A stretch of 64,000 nt of DNA from Anaerolineae bacterium (GTDB taxonomy: Bacteria > Chloroflexota > Anaerolineae > Aggregatilineales > Phototrophicaceae), in NCBI GenBank assembly GCA_022824365.1, contig JAJEAA010000018.1:310001-374000 (forward strand), read 5' to 3'. The notes below the pieces were generated by a model, which ran no database searches, was not told where the DNA came from, and saw nothing but the letters and a program-made list of their open reading frames with translations. Both the position numbers and the translations under genes were made by a program. Of the stretch, positions 18,425-27,215 are shown one piece after another (the stretch's first letter is position 1; every line of letters begins with the position of its first letter).

Positions 18425-19546
18425 ATGAGCAACAGACCGCCCGTCTTTCCCTTCACCGCCATTGTCGGCCAAGACATGATGAAACTTGCGCTGATCCTCA
18501 ATGCCATTGATATGCGCATCGGTGGCGTGCTGATTCGCGGTGAGAGGGGCACGGGCAAATCGACCGCGGCCCGCGCCTTGGCTGCCCTGCTGCCGGAAAT
18601 CAACGTCATTGCCGATTCGCCCTTCAATGACGATCCCAGCCGCCCCGAGTCCTGGTCGGATTTCGCTCGCGGCAAATACGAAGACTGCCCGGAAATCCCG
18701 ACTTCGCGGCGGCGCATCAGCTTCGTCGACCTGCCCGTCAGCGCCACCGAAGACCGCGTCGTCGGCACCCTCGATATCGAAAAAGCCATCCAATTTGGCG
18801 AACGGCACTTCGATACCGGCGTCCTCGCCAACGCCAACCGCGGCATCCTCTACGTCGATGAGATCAACCTGCTCGACGACCATATCGTCGACCTCCTGCT
18901 CGATAGCGCCGCCATGGGCGTGAACATCGTCGAACGGGAAGGCATCAGCTTCAGCCATCCCGCTCGCTTCATCCTCGTCGGCACCATGAACCCGGAAGAA
19001 GGCGACCTGCGCCCGCAGTTGCTGGATCGCTTCGCCCTCTCCGTCGATGTGACCGGCATCAAGGACGCGCGCGAACGCATCGAGATCCTCGAGCGGCATA
19101 TCGCCTACGAGAACGACCCGCTCGATTTCAAAGCCGAGTGGGATCCTGTCGATCAGCAGCTCTCGGGGCGCATCGCCGCCGCCCGTGAAATTATCGATCA
19201 GGTCACGCATAGCCTTCACGATCTCCGCATCATCGCCAGCATCACCAGCGATCTGCGCATCGACGGCCACCGCGCCGACCTCGTCATCCTCAAAGCCGCT
19301 CGCGCTCACGCCGCCTTTGAAGGAAGAACCGCCATCAACGATCGCGATATCACCATCGCCATCCGCTTGACGATTCCGCATCGCCTCAAACGCGGTCCCT
19401 TCAGCGACGCCCAAGCCGACCTGAACGCTGTTGAAGCGGCCGTGGACGAGAAACGTCAGGAAATCGGCGAAGGCGAAGAAGAAGGCGAATTCAGCGAGAA
19501 CAGCGACGAACAAGCGGCGCAAACTAAAAAAAAAGTGAGTCTGTAA
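18425..19546 (+). CDS. Magnesium/cobalt chelatase I-subunit-like AAA+ ATPase (zero-frame product of the I/D locus)
   Basis: This 373-residue protein is a ChlI/BchI-type AAA+ ATPase. Walker A is GERGTGKST (39-47), Walker B ILYVDEINLL (141-150), and the sensor region reads LVGTMNPEEGDLRPQLLDRF. After the AAA+ module an acidic linker begins, and the frame stops nine bases after a run of nine A residues (19526-19534). ChlI forms hexamers that power insertion of Mg2+ (chlorophyll) or Co2+ (cobalamin) with a D subunit and a large ChlH/CobN subunit, which is not in this window. The next 974 bases encode the D-type von Willebrand domain in the -1 frame. A free I subunit and a frameshifted I-D chain may both be made. 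Confidence 0.9.
   Translation: MSNRPPVFPFTAIVGQDMMKLALILNAIDMRIGGVLIRGERGTGKSTAARALAALLPEINVIADSPFNDDPSRPESWSDFARGKYEDCPEIPTSRRRISFVDLPVSATEDRVVGTLDIEKAIQFGERHFDTGVLANANRGILYVDEINLLDDHIVDLLLDSAAMGVNIVEREGISFSHPARFILVGTMNPEEGDLRPQLLDRFALSVDVTGIKDARERIEILERHIAYENDPLDFKAEWDPVDQQLSGRIAAAREIIDQVTHSLHDLRIIASITSDLRIDGHRADLVILKAARAHAAFEGRTAINDRDITIAIRLTIPHRLKRGPFSDAQADLNAVEAAVDEKRQEIGEGEEEGEFSENSDEQAAQTKKKVSL
19525..19536 (+). other. Probable -1 frameshift (or slippage) site joining ChlI-like and ChlD-like halves
   Basis: The zero frame reads ACT AAA AAA AAA GTG AGT CTG TAA. A slip of one base backwards on the A9 run continues as AAA AGT GAG TCT GTA and stays open to 20502. In the -1 frame a TAA at 19525-19527 lies immediately before the run, and there is no ATG, GTG or TTG between it and 19705. 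The D-domain linker can therefore only be translated by shifting here. An A9 run is enough for transcriptional slippage as well as ribosomal slippage. No strong stimulatory hairpin was found; a weak four-base stem (GCGG/CCGC) starts 12 bases downstream. Confidence 0.75.
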
Positions 19547-20502
19547 GCGGCGAAGGCGAACCGCAAGAACAAGAACTCGGCCAGACCGAAGCCGCGCCCC
19601 AAGACGTCTTCCCTACCGCCGACGCCCGCTGGTGGGAAGGCGGCCAGCAGATCGAATCCAAAGCCGAGTTCGAAACGCGCAAACTCAACACCCAGCTCGA
19701 CCGCATGACCCGCCGGCAATCCGGCCGTCGCTCCACCACGCGCACCGAACGCAAACGCGGGCGCTACGTCCGCGCCAAACAAGCCGGCGAGAAACCGAGC
19801 GATATCGCCTTTGACGCCACCCTGCGCGCCGCCGCCCCTTTCCAGGTCAAGCGCGTAGAACAAAAGCAGGAAACCGGCATGGCTTACGCCCTGCGCAAAA
19901 CCGACCTGCAAGAAAAAGTCCGCGTCCGCAAAGCATCCAACCTGATCATGTTCACCGTGGACGCCTCCTGGAGCATGGCTGTCTCCGAGCGCATGCAAGC
20001 CACCAAAGGCGCCATCATGTCCCTGCTCACCGATGCCTACCAGCGGCGCGACCGCGTCGGCTTGGTCGTCTTTCAGAAGGACCGCGCTTCCCTCGTCCTG
20101 CCGCCCACCAACTCCGTCGTGCTCGCCAAACAAGCCATGGCTGATATCCCCGTCGGCGGCAAGACGCCCCTCTCGGCCGGCCTGCTGATGACCTACGAAG
20201 CCGTCATGCGCGAGAAAAACCTCAATCCCGATGTCATGCCCATGATGATCCTGCTCACCGATGGCGCCGGCAACGTCTCCATCAGCGACTCCATCTCGCC
20301 GCAAGAAGAAGCCCACTCCATCGCCCGCCGAATCCACGAAGCCGATATCCGCACCGTCACGATTAACATGGAACACGTCGCCTTCGATCAAGGCTTGGCG
20401 CAGCGCCTGGCCGACCAACTCGGCGGTCCCTGCTACACCCTCGCCCAGATCCGCGCCGACAACCTGCTCAACACCGTCCGCGCCGAAATGGACAAGATGT
20501 AG
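19528..20502 (+). CDS. Chelatase D-subunit-like half: acidic/basic linker and von Willebrand A domain (made as a -1 frameshift fusion with 18425)
   Basis: Read in the -1 frame from the A9 run, this encodes the ChlD-type C-terminal half. It has a Glu/Gln-rich linker, an Arg/Lys-rich stretch and a vWA domain. The metal site (MIDAS) is visible as DASWSM, then the Thr of GGKTPLSAGL and the Asp of LLTDGAGN. The fusion from 18425 would be 692 residues, a normal ChlD length, with an intact AAA+ module at its N terminus. The first possible independent start is an ATG at 19705, which would drop the linker and has no clear ribosome binding site. Programmed frameshifting in chlD genes that yields both small and medium subunits is known in bacteria and archaea. 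Confidence 0.85.
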   Translation, partial: KKSESVSGEGEPQEQELGQTEAAPQDVFPTADARWWEGGQQIESKAEFETRKLNTQLDRMTRRQSGRRSTTRTERKRGRYVRAKQAGEKPSDIAFDATLRAAAPFQVKRVEQKQETGMAYALRKTDLQEKVRVRKASNLIMFTVDASWSMAVSERMQATKGAIMSLLTDAYQRRDRVGLVVFQKDRASLVLPPTNSVVLAKQAMADIPVGGKTPLSAGLLMTYEAVMREKNLNPDVMPMMILLTDGAGNVSISDSISPQEEAHSIARRIHEADIRTVTINMEHVAFDQGLAQRLADQLGGPCYTLAQIRADNLLNTVRAEMDKM

Positions 20503-20520
20503 CCCCGTTCATATTCATGC

Positions 20521-20563
20521 GTTGCGAAGATTCCGTAGTGGCGATACTTGTATCGTCCGCAAC
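20521..20563 (+). terminator. Nested inverted repeats after the chelatase locus, possible terminator
   Basis: An inner hairpin CGATAC-TT-GTATCG (20542-20555) lies within an outer pair GTTGC (20521-20525) and GCAAC (20559-20563). It starts 19 bases after the stop at 20502. There is no U-run, so termination would not be classical; the structure may instead stabilise the 3' end. Confidence 0.35.
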
Positions 20564-20583
20564 TCTCGCTAGATGTATTGCGG

Positions 20584-20589
20584 TATAAT
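20584..20589 (+). promoter_or_regulatory. -10-like TATAAT before the C45-type gene
   Basis: A perfect TATAAT stands 30 bases before the ATG at 20620, a suitable distance, but no recognisable -35 hexamer is present. Confidence 0.35.
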
Positions 20590-20619
20590 TACTTCACAGG
20601 CTGAAACTAGGCAAACGAC

Positions 20620-21711
20620 ATGAACCGAATCCGCGTCATCAACCTAAGCGGCTCTCCCTACGACATGGGCTACGCTCACGGGCTGCGCTTCCACGACGAA
20701 ATCCACATGTTCACCGAGGAACGCCTCCGCCTCAGCCAGGACGCCAACTGGACCGGGCACAACCTCTCTCGCGCCGCCGTCCTCGCCCTCGCCCAAGCCT
20801 GCGTCGCCGAGCACCAAGCCTACGCCCCCGACCTCATGGAAGAACTCCAGGGCATGGCTGACGCGACCGGCCTGAGCCTGGCCGAACTCGTCATCAACAA
20901 CGGCTTCACCGACTTTATCGATGTCGTCTACAACCTCGGCGATATCACTGTGCCAGCCGCCGCCCCGCCCCTCGTCGCGGACAACTGCACCGCCTTCATG
21001 GTGCCCGGGAACCGCAGCGCTGACGGCAAAGCCTTCTTCGGCCAAACCTGGGATATGCACGCTTCGGCTACCCCCTACGTCATCCTGATCCATGGCCAGC
21101 CCGACAACGCCCCCGAATTCCTGGCTTTCACCATCACCGGCTGCGTCGGCATGATCGGCATGAACAGCGCCGGCATCACCGTCGGCATCAACAATCTCAT
21201 GGCGACAGATGGCCAAATCGGCGTCACCTGGCCCTTCGTCGTCCGCAAGATCCTGGCGCAAGACGACCTTGAATCCGCGCTCGAATGCCTCACCGACGCC
21301 AAACTCGCCGGCGCTCACAACTACATGCTCATGGACAAAGACGGCAAAGGCTACGAGGTCGAAGCCATGTCCACCTCGCAATACATCCATGAGCTAACCG
21401 ACGAGACCATCACCCATACCAATCACTGCCTCATCCAGCAGAATCTTGACGTCGCCCGCGAGCGCCCGCCGGAATCGCGGATGAGCTCCGAGAATCGCCT
21501 CCGCCGCGCCCGCGAACTGCTCGCCAAATCCGATATCACCATCGACGATCTGATGGCGCTGACCCGCGACGATGTCGCCATCTGCACCCGCCCCAAGCCT
21601 CCCATGCACGTCGAAAGCTGCGGCGCCGCCATCATGCGCCCCGCCACCGGCGACTTCTGGTCCGTCTGGGGCATCCCCGCCGATAACGAATACGAGCATT
21701 TCCTCATCTGA
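20620..21711 (+). CDS. C45-family peptidase / acyl-CoA:6-aminopenicillanate acyltransferase-like hydrolase
   Basis: This 363-residue protein resembles the Ntn-hydrolase family that includes penicillin acyltransferase (AAT). The likely catalytic residue is Cys123 in VADNCTAFMVPG, which would become the N-terminal nucleophile after self-cleavage. Further family blocks are FGQTWDMHA, GMIGMNSAGITVGINNL and HNYMLMDKDGKGYEVEA. No signal peptide is visible, so it is probably cytosolic. Such enzymes cleave or form amide bonds on small substrates; the substrate here is unknown and a beta-lactam is unlikely. It is a single gene downstream of the chelatase locus. Confidence 0.85.
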   Translation: MNRIRVINLSGSPYDMGYAHGLRFHDEIHMFTEERLRLSQDANWTGHNLSRAAVLALAQACVAEHQAYAPDLMEELQGMADATGLSLAELVINNGFTDFIDVVYNLGDITVPAAAPPLVADNCTAFMVPGNRSADGKAFFGQTWDMHASATPYVILIHGQPDNAPEFLAFTITGCVGMIGMNSAGITVGINNLMATDGQIGVTWPFVVRKILAQDDLESALECLTDAKLAGAHNYMLMDKDGKGYEVEAMSTSQYIHELTDETITHTNHCLIQQNLDVARERPPESRMSSENRLRRARELLAKSDITIDDLMALTRDDVAICTRPKPPMHVESCGAAIMRPATGDFWSVWGIPADNEYEHFLI

Positions 21712-21736
21712 CCCACCACTCCCACAGGCGAAAATC

Positions 21737-21762
21737 GTAGGGGCGAGCCATTGGGTCGCCCG
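21737..21762 (+). repeat. Dispersed repeat, copy 1
   Basis: The core GTAGGGGCGAGCC and TTGGGTCGCCCG recurs 190 bases downstream (21927-21951) with two or three changes. The two halves (GGGCGA and TCGCCC) are inverted, so each copy can form a small hairpin. The 489-base gap 21712-22200 that holds both copies contains no convincing gene. Confidence 0.6.
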
Positions 21763-21926
21763 CCTTGTAGCGATCTATCACGCCGCCCGAACTCATCGTT
21801 TGAAACAACAAATATGCGAACATTTGGTCGCCCATAGCGCTCCAATTTATGCTACCCTGAAACTACATGCGCCTTAACAATCGAATCGCGCTTCTAAATA
21901 AGCGCCTCTCCCTTTTGGCGAAAGTT

Positions 21927-21951
21927 GTAGGGACGACCCTTGGGTCGCCCG
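21927..21951 (+). repeat. Dispersed repeat, copy 2
   Basis: This is the second copy of the GTAGGGRCGA...TGGGTCGCCCG element. It pairs GGGCGACCC-like arms around a short loop. Both copies lie in the same orientation between the C45-type gene and ald. Confidence 0.6.
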
Positions 21952-22050
21952 AAAAACCCCAAGAAAGTACAAGATATACGACAATATTCTGCTCGCCGAA
22001 AAAACTGTCCTGTCATCAGCCCTCGCGATGGAGAGCCGTTTGAACTGAGG

Positions 22051-22072
22051 TTGCCAGATTGCCAGATTGCCA
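22051..22072 (+). repeat. Short tandem repeat TTGCCAGA
   Basis: The eight-base unit TTGCCAGA occurs twice, followed by a partial TTGCCA and a run of A. It lies in the non-coding stretch before ald. Confidence 0.5.
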
Positions 22073-22141
22073 AAAAAAACATCTCCCCGGCCATTGCCGC
22101 GTACCAGGCTCTGCTATTTTGGGCAATATGTACGAATTGAC

Positions 22142-22169
22142 TGGACAAATTTCCTACATCGTGTACAGT
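22142..22169 (+). promoter_or_regulatory. Putative promoter of ald
   Basis: TGGACA (22142-22147) and TACAGT (22164-22169) are 16 bases apart and lie 32 bases before the ATG at 22201. The hexamers match five and four of six consensus bases. Confidence 0.5.
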
Positions 22170-22200
22170 GATATTGATGGGACTACGCAGGAGACAAGTC

Positions 22201-23346
22201 ATGAACATCGGTATCCCCAAGGAAATCAAAGTCGAAGAACATCGCGTAGCGCTGCCTCCCTCCGGCGCGCGTGAATTGGTCAACCGCGGTCATGCCGTCT
22301 TTGTCGAACGCGGCGCGGGCGCGGGAAGCGGCTTTCTCGATGATGAATACGCTCGCGCTGGCGCCGCGATGATTGAATCGGCTGAAACCGTCTGGGCGCG
22401 TTCCGACATGATCATCAAGGTCAAGGAGCCGCAACCCGGCGAATACGCCTATCTCCATCCCGATCTCATCCTCTTCGCCTACCTGCATCTGGCAGCGGAT
22501 GAAGCGCTAACCTATGCCATGCTCGCTAGCGGCGTTAGCGGCATCGCCTACGAAACCGTCGAGGATGACCAGGGGCGGCTCCCCCTCCTCGAGCCAATGA
22601 GCGAAGTCGCCGGGCGCATGGCGGCGCAGGTTGTCTCCCGCTATCTGGAGCGGCACAAGGGCGGCCGCGGCATCCTGATGGGCGGCGTGCCCGGCGTCGC
22701 CCCCGCGCATGTCGTCATACTCGGCGCCGGCACAGTTGGCGCGAACGCTGCCAAAATCGCGCTGGGCATGGGCGCCCGCGTCACGCTCCTCGATATCAAT
22801 CTCGACCGCTTGCGCTACCTCGCTGATGTCCTGGATGGCAACCTGACCACGCTCTGGTCCAACACCATCAACATCTCCCGCAGCATTCAGACCGCCGACG
22901 CCCTGATCGGATCCGTCCTGATCGCCGGCGCTCGCGCCCCCATGCTCGTCACGCGCGACATGTTGCCCTCCATGCCGGACGGCAGCACCATCGTCGATGT
23001 CGCCGTCGACCAAGGCGGCTGCGTCGAAACCACGCGCCCCACCACTCACAGCGATCCCACCTTCGTCATTGACGGCGTACTCCACTACGGCGTCGCCAAT
23101 ATGCCCGGCGCTGTGCCCCGCACCTCAAGCCTCGCCCTCGCCAACGCCACCCTACCCTACGCCCTCAAGATCGCCGACCTCGGCGTCCGCGCCGCCATCG
23201 AGCGAGAGCCCGCCCTGCGCCAGGGCTTGAATACCTTCGCCGGCCAATGCGCCCATCCCGCCATCGCCGAGACCTTCAATCTCGAATATGTCCCGCCGGA
23301 GCGCGCCATCGAAAGCGCCTCTGTTGATTCGCTCCTGCCGCTCTGA
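22201..23346 (+). CDS. ald: Alanine dehydrogenase
   Basis: This 381-residue NAD-dependent enzyme interconverts L-alanine with pyruvate plus ammonia. The start MNIGIPKEIKVEEHRVALPP is typical, so the ATG at 22201 (AGGAG about seven bases upstream) is preferred to an earlier one at 22168. Catalytic Lys (IKVKEPQPGEY) and His (FAYLHLAAD) regions are present. The Rossmann fold reads VVILGAGTVGANAAKIALG. The length matches the family. It is a single gene with its own probable promoter. Confidence 0.95.
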   Translation: MNIGIPKEIKVEEHRVALPPSGARELVNRGHAVFVERGAGAGSGFLDDEYARAGAAMIESAETVWARSDMIIKVKEPQPGEYAYLHPDLILFAYLHLAADEALTYAMLASGVSGIAYETVEDDQGRLPLLEPMSEVAGRMAAQVVSRYLERHKGGRGILMGGVPGVAPAHVVILGAGTVGANAAKIALGMGARVTLLDINLDRLRYLADVLDGNLTTLWSNTINISRSIQTADALIGSVLIAGARAPMLVTRDMLPSMPDGSTIVDVAVDQGGCVETTRPTTHSDPTFVIDGVLHYGVANMPGAVPRTSSLALANATLPYALKIADLGVRAAIEREPALRQGLNTFAGQCAHPAIAETFNLEYVPPERAIESASVDSLLPL

Positions 23347-23478
23347 GACGTTGCGGTCGACATATCAAATTCAAGCAGTGATCGAGATCTGTCTCCATCT
23401 ATCTTGTATCGCATCCGTCTGCTATCTTTCGCCGCCATAGCATTCGCTGCCAACTGACACGACCCGCCCCAGAGGAGC

Positions 23479-24498
23479 ATGGACAAAAGACGCCTGGCAT
23501 TCATCGGCGGGATGATCATCAGCGCGGTATTCCTGCTGCTGGCTTTCCGCGGTCTCCAGCCCGATCAATTCTGGAACAGCCTCAGCGATGTGGACCAGCC
23601 GCTCCTGCTGGTCGCCGCCCTGGTCTATTTTCTGGCGATGCTCATCATCGCCTGGCGCTGGCAAATCTTGCTGCACTCGGTCAAACGCGTGCCCCTGGCC
23701 GCGCTCTTCAAGCTCGTCGCCATCGGCTACATGGGCAACAATGTCTATCCCCTGCGCGCCGGCGATGGACTTCGCATAGTGCTGCTGCGCCGGGAGCATC
23801 AGGTAGCGTTGCTGCGCGCCACCACCGTCATCGCCGTCGAGCATCTCTATAATGGCACGACCATGATTGTGTTCATCCTGTTAGGCTTGGCTGCCATCGA
23901 CTTGCAATCACCGACAGTCGAGGCAATCGTCGGGCTGACCATGCCGCTCGTCAGCATGGCCATCGTGGCTGCGCTCTTCCTGGCGGCGAAACCGACTTTG
24001 CTGCGGCGGCTGGTCCGCTGGGCGGTCACAATCTTGCCGCGAGCTCTAGGACAGGCGGCTCAGCGCCTGAGCGAGGATGTCATCGCCGGCTTGGAAGGCT
24101 TGCGCAGCCCCCGCCATTTTCTGGGCGCGTTGCTGGTCTCCTTCCTGACCTGGGGCGTGGAAGCCGGAACTTATTGGCTGGTGATGTTCGCCTTTGGCCT
24201 GGAACTGAACTACGCGGTCGCCCTGCTGCTGGTCGGCGCGGTCAACCTCGCCGGCTTGATCCCAGCCTCGCCCGGCCAAGTCGGCGTCAACGAATTCGTG
24301 GTCATCACGATTTTGACCGCCCTGGGCTTGCCCGCCGCCAGCGCCACTGCTTACGCCGTCGTCACTCATCTCGTCATTTGGCTGCCGCCGACGCTGCTCG
24401 GTTTCCTGCTGCTATTGCGCCAGGGTATGGGCTGGTCGGATATTCGCCGGGCAGGCGATGCCGAGCCCGCCGCTGACGAGCATTTGGAGAGCGTCTAG
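23479..24498 (+). CDS. UPF0104/lysylphosphatidylglycerol synthase-like membrane protein
   Basis: This 339-residue polytopic protein has about eight hydrophobic segments and the signature NNVYPLRAGDGLRIVLLR of the AglD/YbhN (UPF0104) family. That family equals the membrane domain of MprF lysylphosphatidylglycerol synthases without the catalytic part. The usual GE of the signature is GD here. Members are thought to move lipids or lipid-linked sugars, but the substrate is not known. AGAGGAG stands close upstream of the ATG. The stop overlaps the convergent aldo/keto reductase stop at a CTAG. Confidence 0.85.
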   Translation: MDKRRLAFIGGMIISAVFLLLAFRGLQPDQFWNSLSDVDQPLLLVAALVYFLAMLIIAWRWQILLHSVKRVPLAALFKLVAIGYMGNNVYPLRAGDGLRIVLLRREHQVALLRATTVIAVEHLYNGTTMIVFILLGLAAIDLQSPTVEAIVGLTMPLVSMAIVAALFLAAKPTLLRRLVRWAVTILPRALGQAAQRLSEDVIAGLEGLRSPRHFLGALLVSFLTWGVEAGTYWLVMFAFGLELNYAVALLLVGAVNLAGLIPASPGQVGVNEFVVITILTALGLPAASATAYAVVTHLVIWLPPTLLGFLLLLRQGMGWSDIRRAGDAEPAADEHLESV

Positions 24499-25463
24499 AC
24501 GCTGATTGCGGTGTCGAAATGCTTGACCAGGGGCGCAAGCGCCGTCCAAAGCGCCTCGGGGATTTCGAGTTGGGCCGCCGCCATGCTGGATTTCGCCTCT
24601 TCCGGCACACGGGCGCCCGGGATCGTAGACGCCACCTGCGGATGCCGCGCGCACCATTGCAGCGCAACCGCCAGCATCGGCACATCGTAGCGCGCGCAGA
24701 GATTCTGAATCTCGCTGACGCGGTCAAGACAATCCTGGCTGAATCGTCGATTCAGGTACTTCGTTCCGGCTAGCGGACCCGTCACCAACAGGCCGCGTTC
24801 GATCGGCGTCGCCGCCACCAGACCCACATCGTGCTCGGCAGCCGCCGCGAAGATTTCTTTTTCCGCCGTCAGGTTGATGAGGCTCCAGGAATCCGCCATC
24901 ACGGCCGCGTCAAACTCGCCCGTCTTGATGTAGCGCAAGTTGGTCGCCGGGTCATTCGAGGCGGTGCCGATATGCCGCAGCAAGCCCTGAGCCTGCAAAT
25001 GCCGCAAGGCGCCGAGCGCGCCGTCATCCGCCAGCACGCGCTCCATCGGCTGCCCCATCGCGTCATGAATGTAGACAATGTCAACGCGCTCCAAGCCCAT
25101 TCGCTCAAGGCTGTTATGAACGCTGCGCAGGATCGCGTCAAAGCTGTAATCGTAGCCCTCGTGGCTGCGCCCGGCTTTGGTTGAGATCGTGATCCGGTCT
25201 TTGGCCTCCGGTCGCTGACGCAGCGCCTCGCCGATCATGGTTTCGCTGATGCTGCGCCCATAGAGCACCGCCGTATCAAAGAAAGTACAGCCGGCGTCAA
25301 TCGCCGCCACCAGAGTCTCGACGCCCAGTTCTTGATCGACCTTGCTCGGCGCGCCTTCATATTCGCTAACCGTCTCGTTCTGGGTTGGGATGCCGGTGAA
25401 GGCGGTGCCGATGCCGACGATTGGCAGCTGCAGTTCCGTCCGCCCAAAGCGTTTCCTGCGCAT
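24495..25463 (-). CDS. Aldo/keto reductase
   Basis: From the ATG at 25463 the product is 322 residues, an NADPH-dependent (beta/alpha)8 oxidoreductase. The catalytic tetrad is recognisable: Asp in CTFFDTAVLYG, the Tyr of VLYG, Lys in ISTKAG and His in VYIHDAMG. A GTG one codon earlier is possible. The ATG overlaps the uppS stop by one base (TGATG), so translation is coupled. The substrate is not predictable; some relatives are annotated as sugar or fucose dehydrogenases. Confidence 0.9.
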   Translation of the reverse strand: MRRKRFGRTELQLPIVGIGTAFTGIPTQNETVSEYEGAPSKVDQELGVETLVAAIDAGCTFFDTAVLYGRSISETMIGEALRQRPEAKDRITISTKAGRSHEGYDYSFDAILRSVHNSLERMGLERVDIVYIHDAMGQPMERVLADDGALGALRHLQAQGLLRHIGTASNDPATNLRYIKTGEFDAAVMADSWSLINLTAEKEIFAAAAEHDVGLVAATPIERGLLVTGPLAGTKYLNRRFSQDCLDRVSEIQNLCARYDVPMLAVALQWCARHPQVASTIPGARVPEEAKSSMAAAQLEIPEALWTALAPLVKHFDTAISV

Positions 25464-26260
25464 CACAGTTGCCTCGTCTTGGCTCGCTTCAGCAAGCGGT
25501 ACTCGCTGTCAAGCTGCTCGTCCGTGCGCCCGAAACGCCGCCGCCGATTGCCGTATTCCGCCAGCGCCTTGTGGAATTCCGCCCGATCAAATGCGGGCCA
25601 ATAAGTCTCGGTCGTGTAGATCTCACTATAAGCGCCTTGCCAAATGAGAAAATTGCTCAAGCGGAATTCGCCGCTGGTCCGGATGATCAAATCGGGATCG
25701 GGCAAATCGCTCGTGTAGATATAATCGCTGATAGTCGCTTCCGTGATTTCCCCCGCTGGTATGCCATCGCGCACGATATTTTGCACCGCGCGCACAATCT
25801 CATCGCGCCCGCCGTAGTTGAAAGCGACATTTAGAATCAAGCGCTGATTGTCCCGCGTGTATTCACAGGCCTCCAGCACCTTGCGCGCCAGCCGACTTTC
25901 GATGCCGTCCAACTCGCCAATATGACGGATCTGCACGCCTTCTTCATGCAGCTCTTGCAATTCGCGGTCGATGACCATCTCCAGTATCCGCATCAAGAGC
26001 ATGACTTCGCGTCGCGGCCGCGACCAATTCTCAGTCGAAAAAGCGTAGATCGTCATGATCGAAACGCCAAACTCCACCGCGGCTCGAATGATGCGGCGCA
26101 GGTTTTCCGTGCCTTGCCTGTGCCCGGCGGAACGCGGCAAACCTCGCTGCCGCGCCCAACGTCCGTTGCCATCCATGATGATGGCGACATGAGTCGGCAC
26201 CTTCTCCAGCGGCGGCAAGTCAAGCCGCGCGTGCCCGTTCTCTCTCGTCAATAGCGCCAT
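25463..26260 (-). CDS. uppS: Isoprenyl transferase (undecaprenyl diphosphate synthase)
   Basis: This 265-residue cis-prenyltransferase elongates farnesyl diphosphate to the C55 lipid carrier for cell-wall and glycan export. The pyrophosphate-binding motif is [20 protein letters not shown], and the later block is [18 protein letters not shown]. The length is normal. It lies between frr (93-base gap) and the aldo/keto reductase on the minus strand. In many bacteria frr, uppS and cdsA follow one another; here cdsA is about 3.4 kb away on the other strand. Confidence 0.96.
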   Translation of the reverse strand: MALLTRENGHARLDLPPLEKVPTHVAIIMDGNGRWARQRGLPRSAGHRQGTENLRRIIRAAVEFGVSIMTIYAFSTENWSRPRREVMLLMRILEMVIDRELQELHEEGVQIRHIGELDGIESRLARKVLEACEYTRDNQRLILNVAFNYGGRDEIVRAVQNIVRDGIPAGEITEATISDYIYTSDLPDPDLIIRTSGEFRLSNFLIWQGAYSEIYTTETYWPAFDRAEFHKALAEYGNRRRRFGRTDEQLDSEYRLLKRAKTRQL

Positions 26261-26352
26261 GAACCCTACCCGTGTTTCCTATGCAGATTCGCTAATCGTC
26301 ATGTCAATTTATCTTTACACGCAGGCGGCGACAGTGTCTTACCGATGCCCGG

Positions 26353-26913
26353 CTACACCTCCATAATGTCCTTTTCTTTGAGCGCCCCCAAGTCACCGAT
26401 ATCCGCGATGAACTTGTCCGTGAGTTTTTGCACTTCCGCCTCGCCCCGTTTACGGTCATCTTCCGAAATCAGTTTCTCCTTTTCGAAATCCTGCAAGTCA
26501 CTGTTTGCCGACCGCCGAATATTGCGAATGGCAACGCGGTTGTCTTCCATGCGCCGATTAAGAAACTTCACCAACTCCAGCCGCCGTTCGCGCGTCAAAG
26601 CCGGCATATTCAAGCGGATGTTCTCGCCATCGACATTGGGATTCACGCCGATATCGGACATTTGGATCGCCTTCTCGATATTCCGCAGGGCGCCCTTGTC
26701 GTATGGGCGGATGAGTATCTGCATCGCTTCGGGCGTGGATATGCTTGCCAGTTGCCGCAATTCCGTATCCTGCCCGTAATACTCCACTGTCATGCGATCC
26801 ACCAGCGCCGTGCTTGCCCGTCCGCTGCGCATCCGGCTCAACTCGTCGCGGAAGACCGACAAGGTCGATTCCATCTTGCCCCTCGCTTCATCAAGAATCT
26901 CTTCAATCATCAT
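26353..26913 (-). CDS. frr: Ribosome recycling factor
   Basis: The product is 186 residues from the ATG at 26913, or 185 from the adjacent ATG at 26910; AAGGA lies five and eight bases upstream respectively. An earlier ATG at 26934 has no ribosome binding site. RRF splits post-termination ribosomes with EF-G. Family blocks are RSGRASTALVDRMTVEYYG, LRQLASISTPEA and LNMPALTRERRLELVKFL. The usual upstream partners pyrH and tsf are absent; the gene upstream is a kinase gene about 300 bases away. Confidence 0.96.
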   Translation of the reverse strand: MMIEEILDEARGKMESTLSVFRDELSRMRSGRASTALVDRMTVEYYGQDTELRQLASISTPEAMQILIRPYDKGALRNIEKAIQMSDIGVNPNVDGENIRLNMPALTRERRLELVKFLNRRMEDNRVAIRNIRRSANSDLQDFEKEKLISEDDRKRGEAEVQKLTDKFIADIGDLGALKEKDIMEV

Positions 26914-27215
26914 GCACGTCCTTATTTCCAGCAAGCAAACATCAAGCCAATCCAGAGCAAGCCCGGGTGGTCTGCGCTGCCCATGTCGATAAAATGTGAA
27001 CGTTCAGCAGCTTTACGAAACTGTTGCCATTGCAGCCGAATATCCCTATTATACCGCCATTTGCCTTGGAGCGTAAGCGGCGCGACGCCTCGGCTTCCCC
27101 AGGCGACAACCGGACACTCATCCCTTGCGAAAGCCTCATGACACTGATGTCACAGCCACCCGCAGCCGCGCGGGAATTTGTCCGCGGCGCCAAAGATACT
27201 ATGCTGTCGGATTGC
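26914..27215 (-). other. Non-coding leader region before frr
   Basis: About 300 bases between the kinase stop and frr carry no supported gene. A TATAAT is present on the minus strand at 27053-27048, about 135 bases before frr, with only a poor -35. A small inverted repeat TGACA-CTGA-TGTCA lies at 27139-27152. No known riboswitch was recognised. Confidence 0.4.

Noticed and set aside
18389-20418. Two long minus-strand frames opposite the chelatase locus
   Set aside because: They have Gly/Asp/Val-rich low-complexity composition typical of antisense frames, while the plus strand encodes clear AAA+ and vWA motifs.
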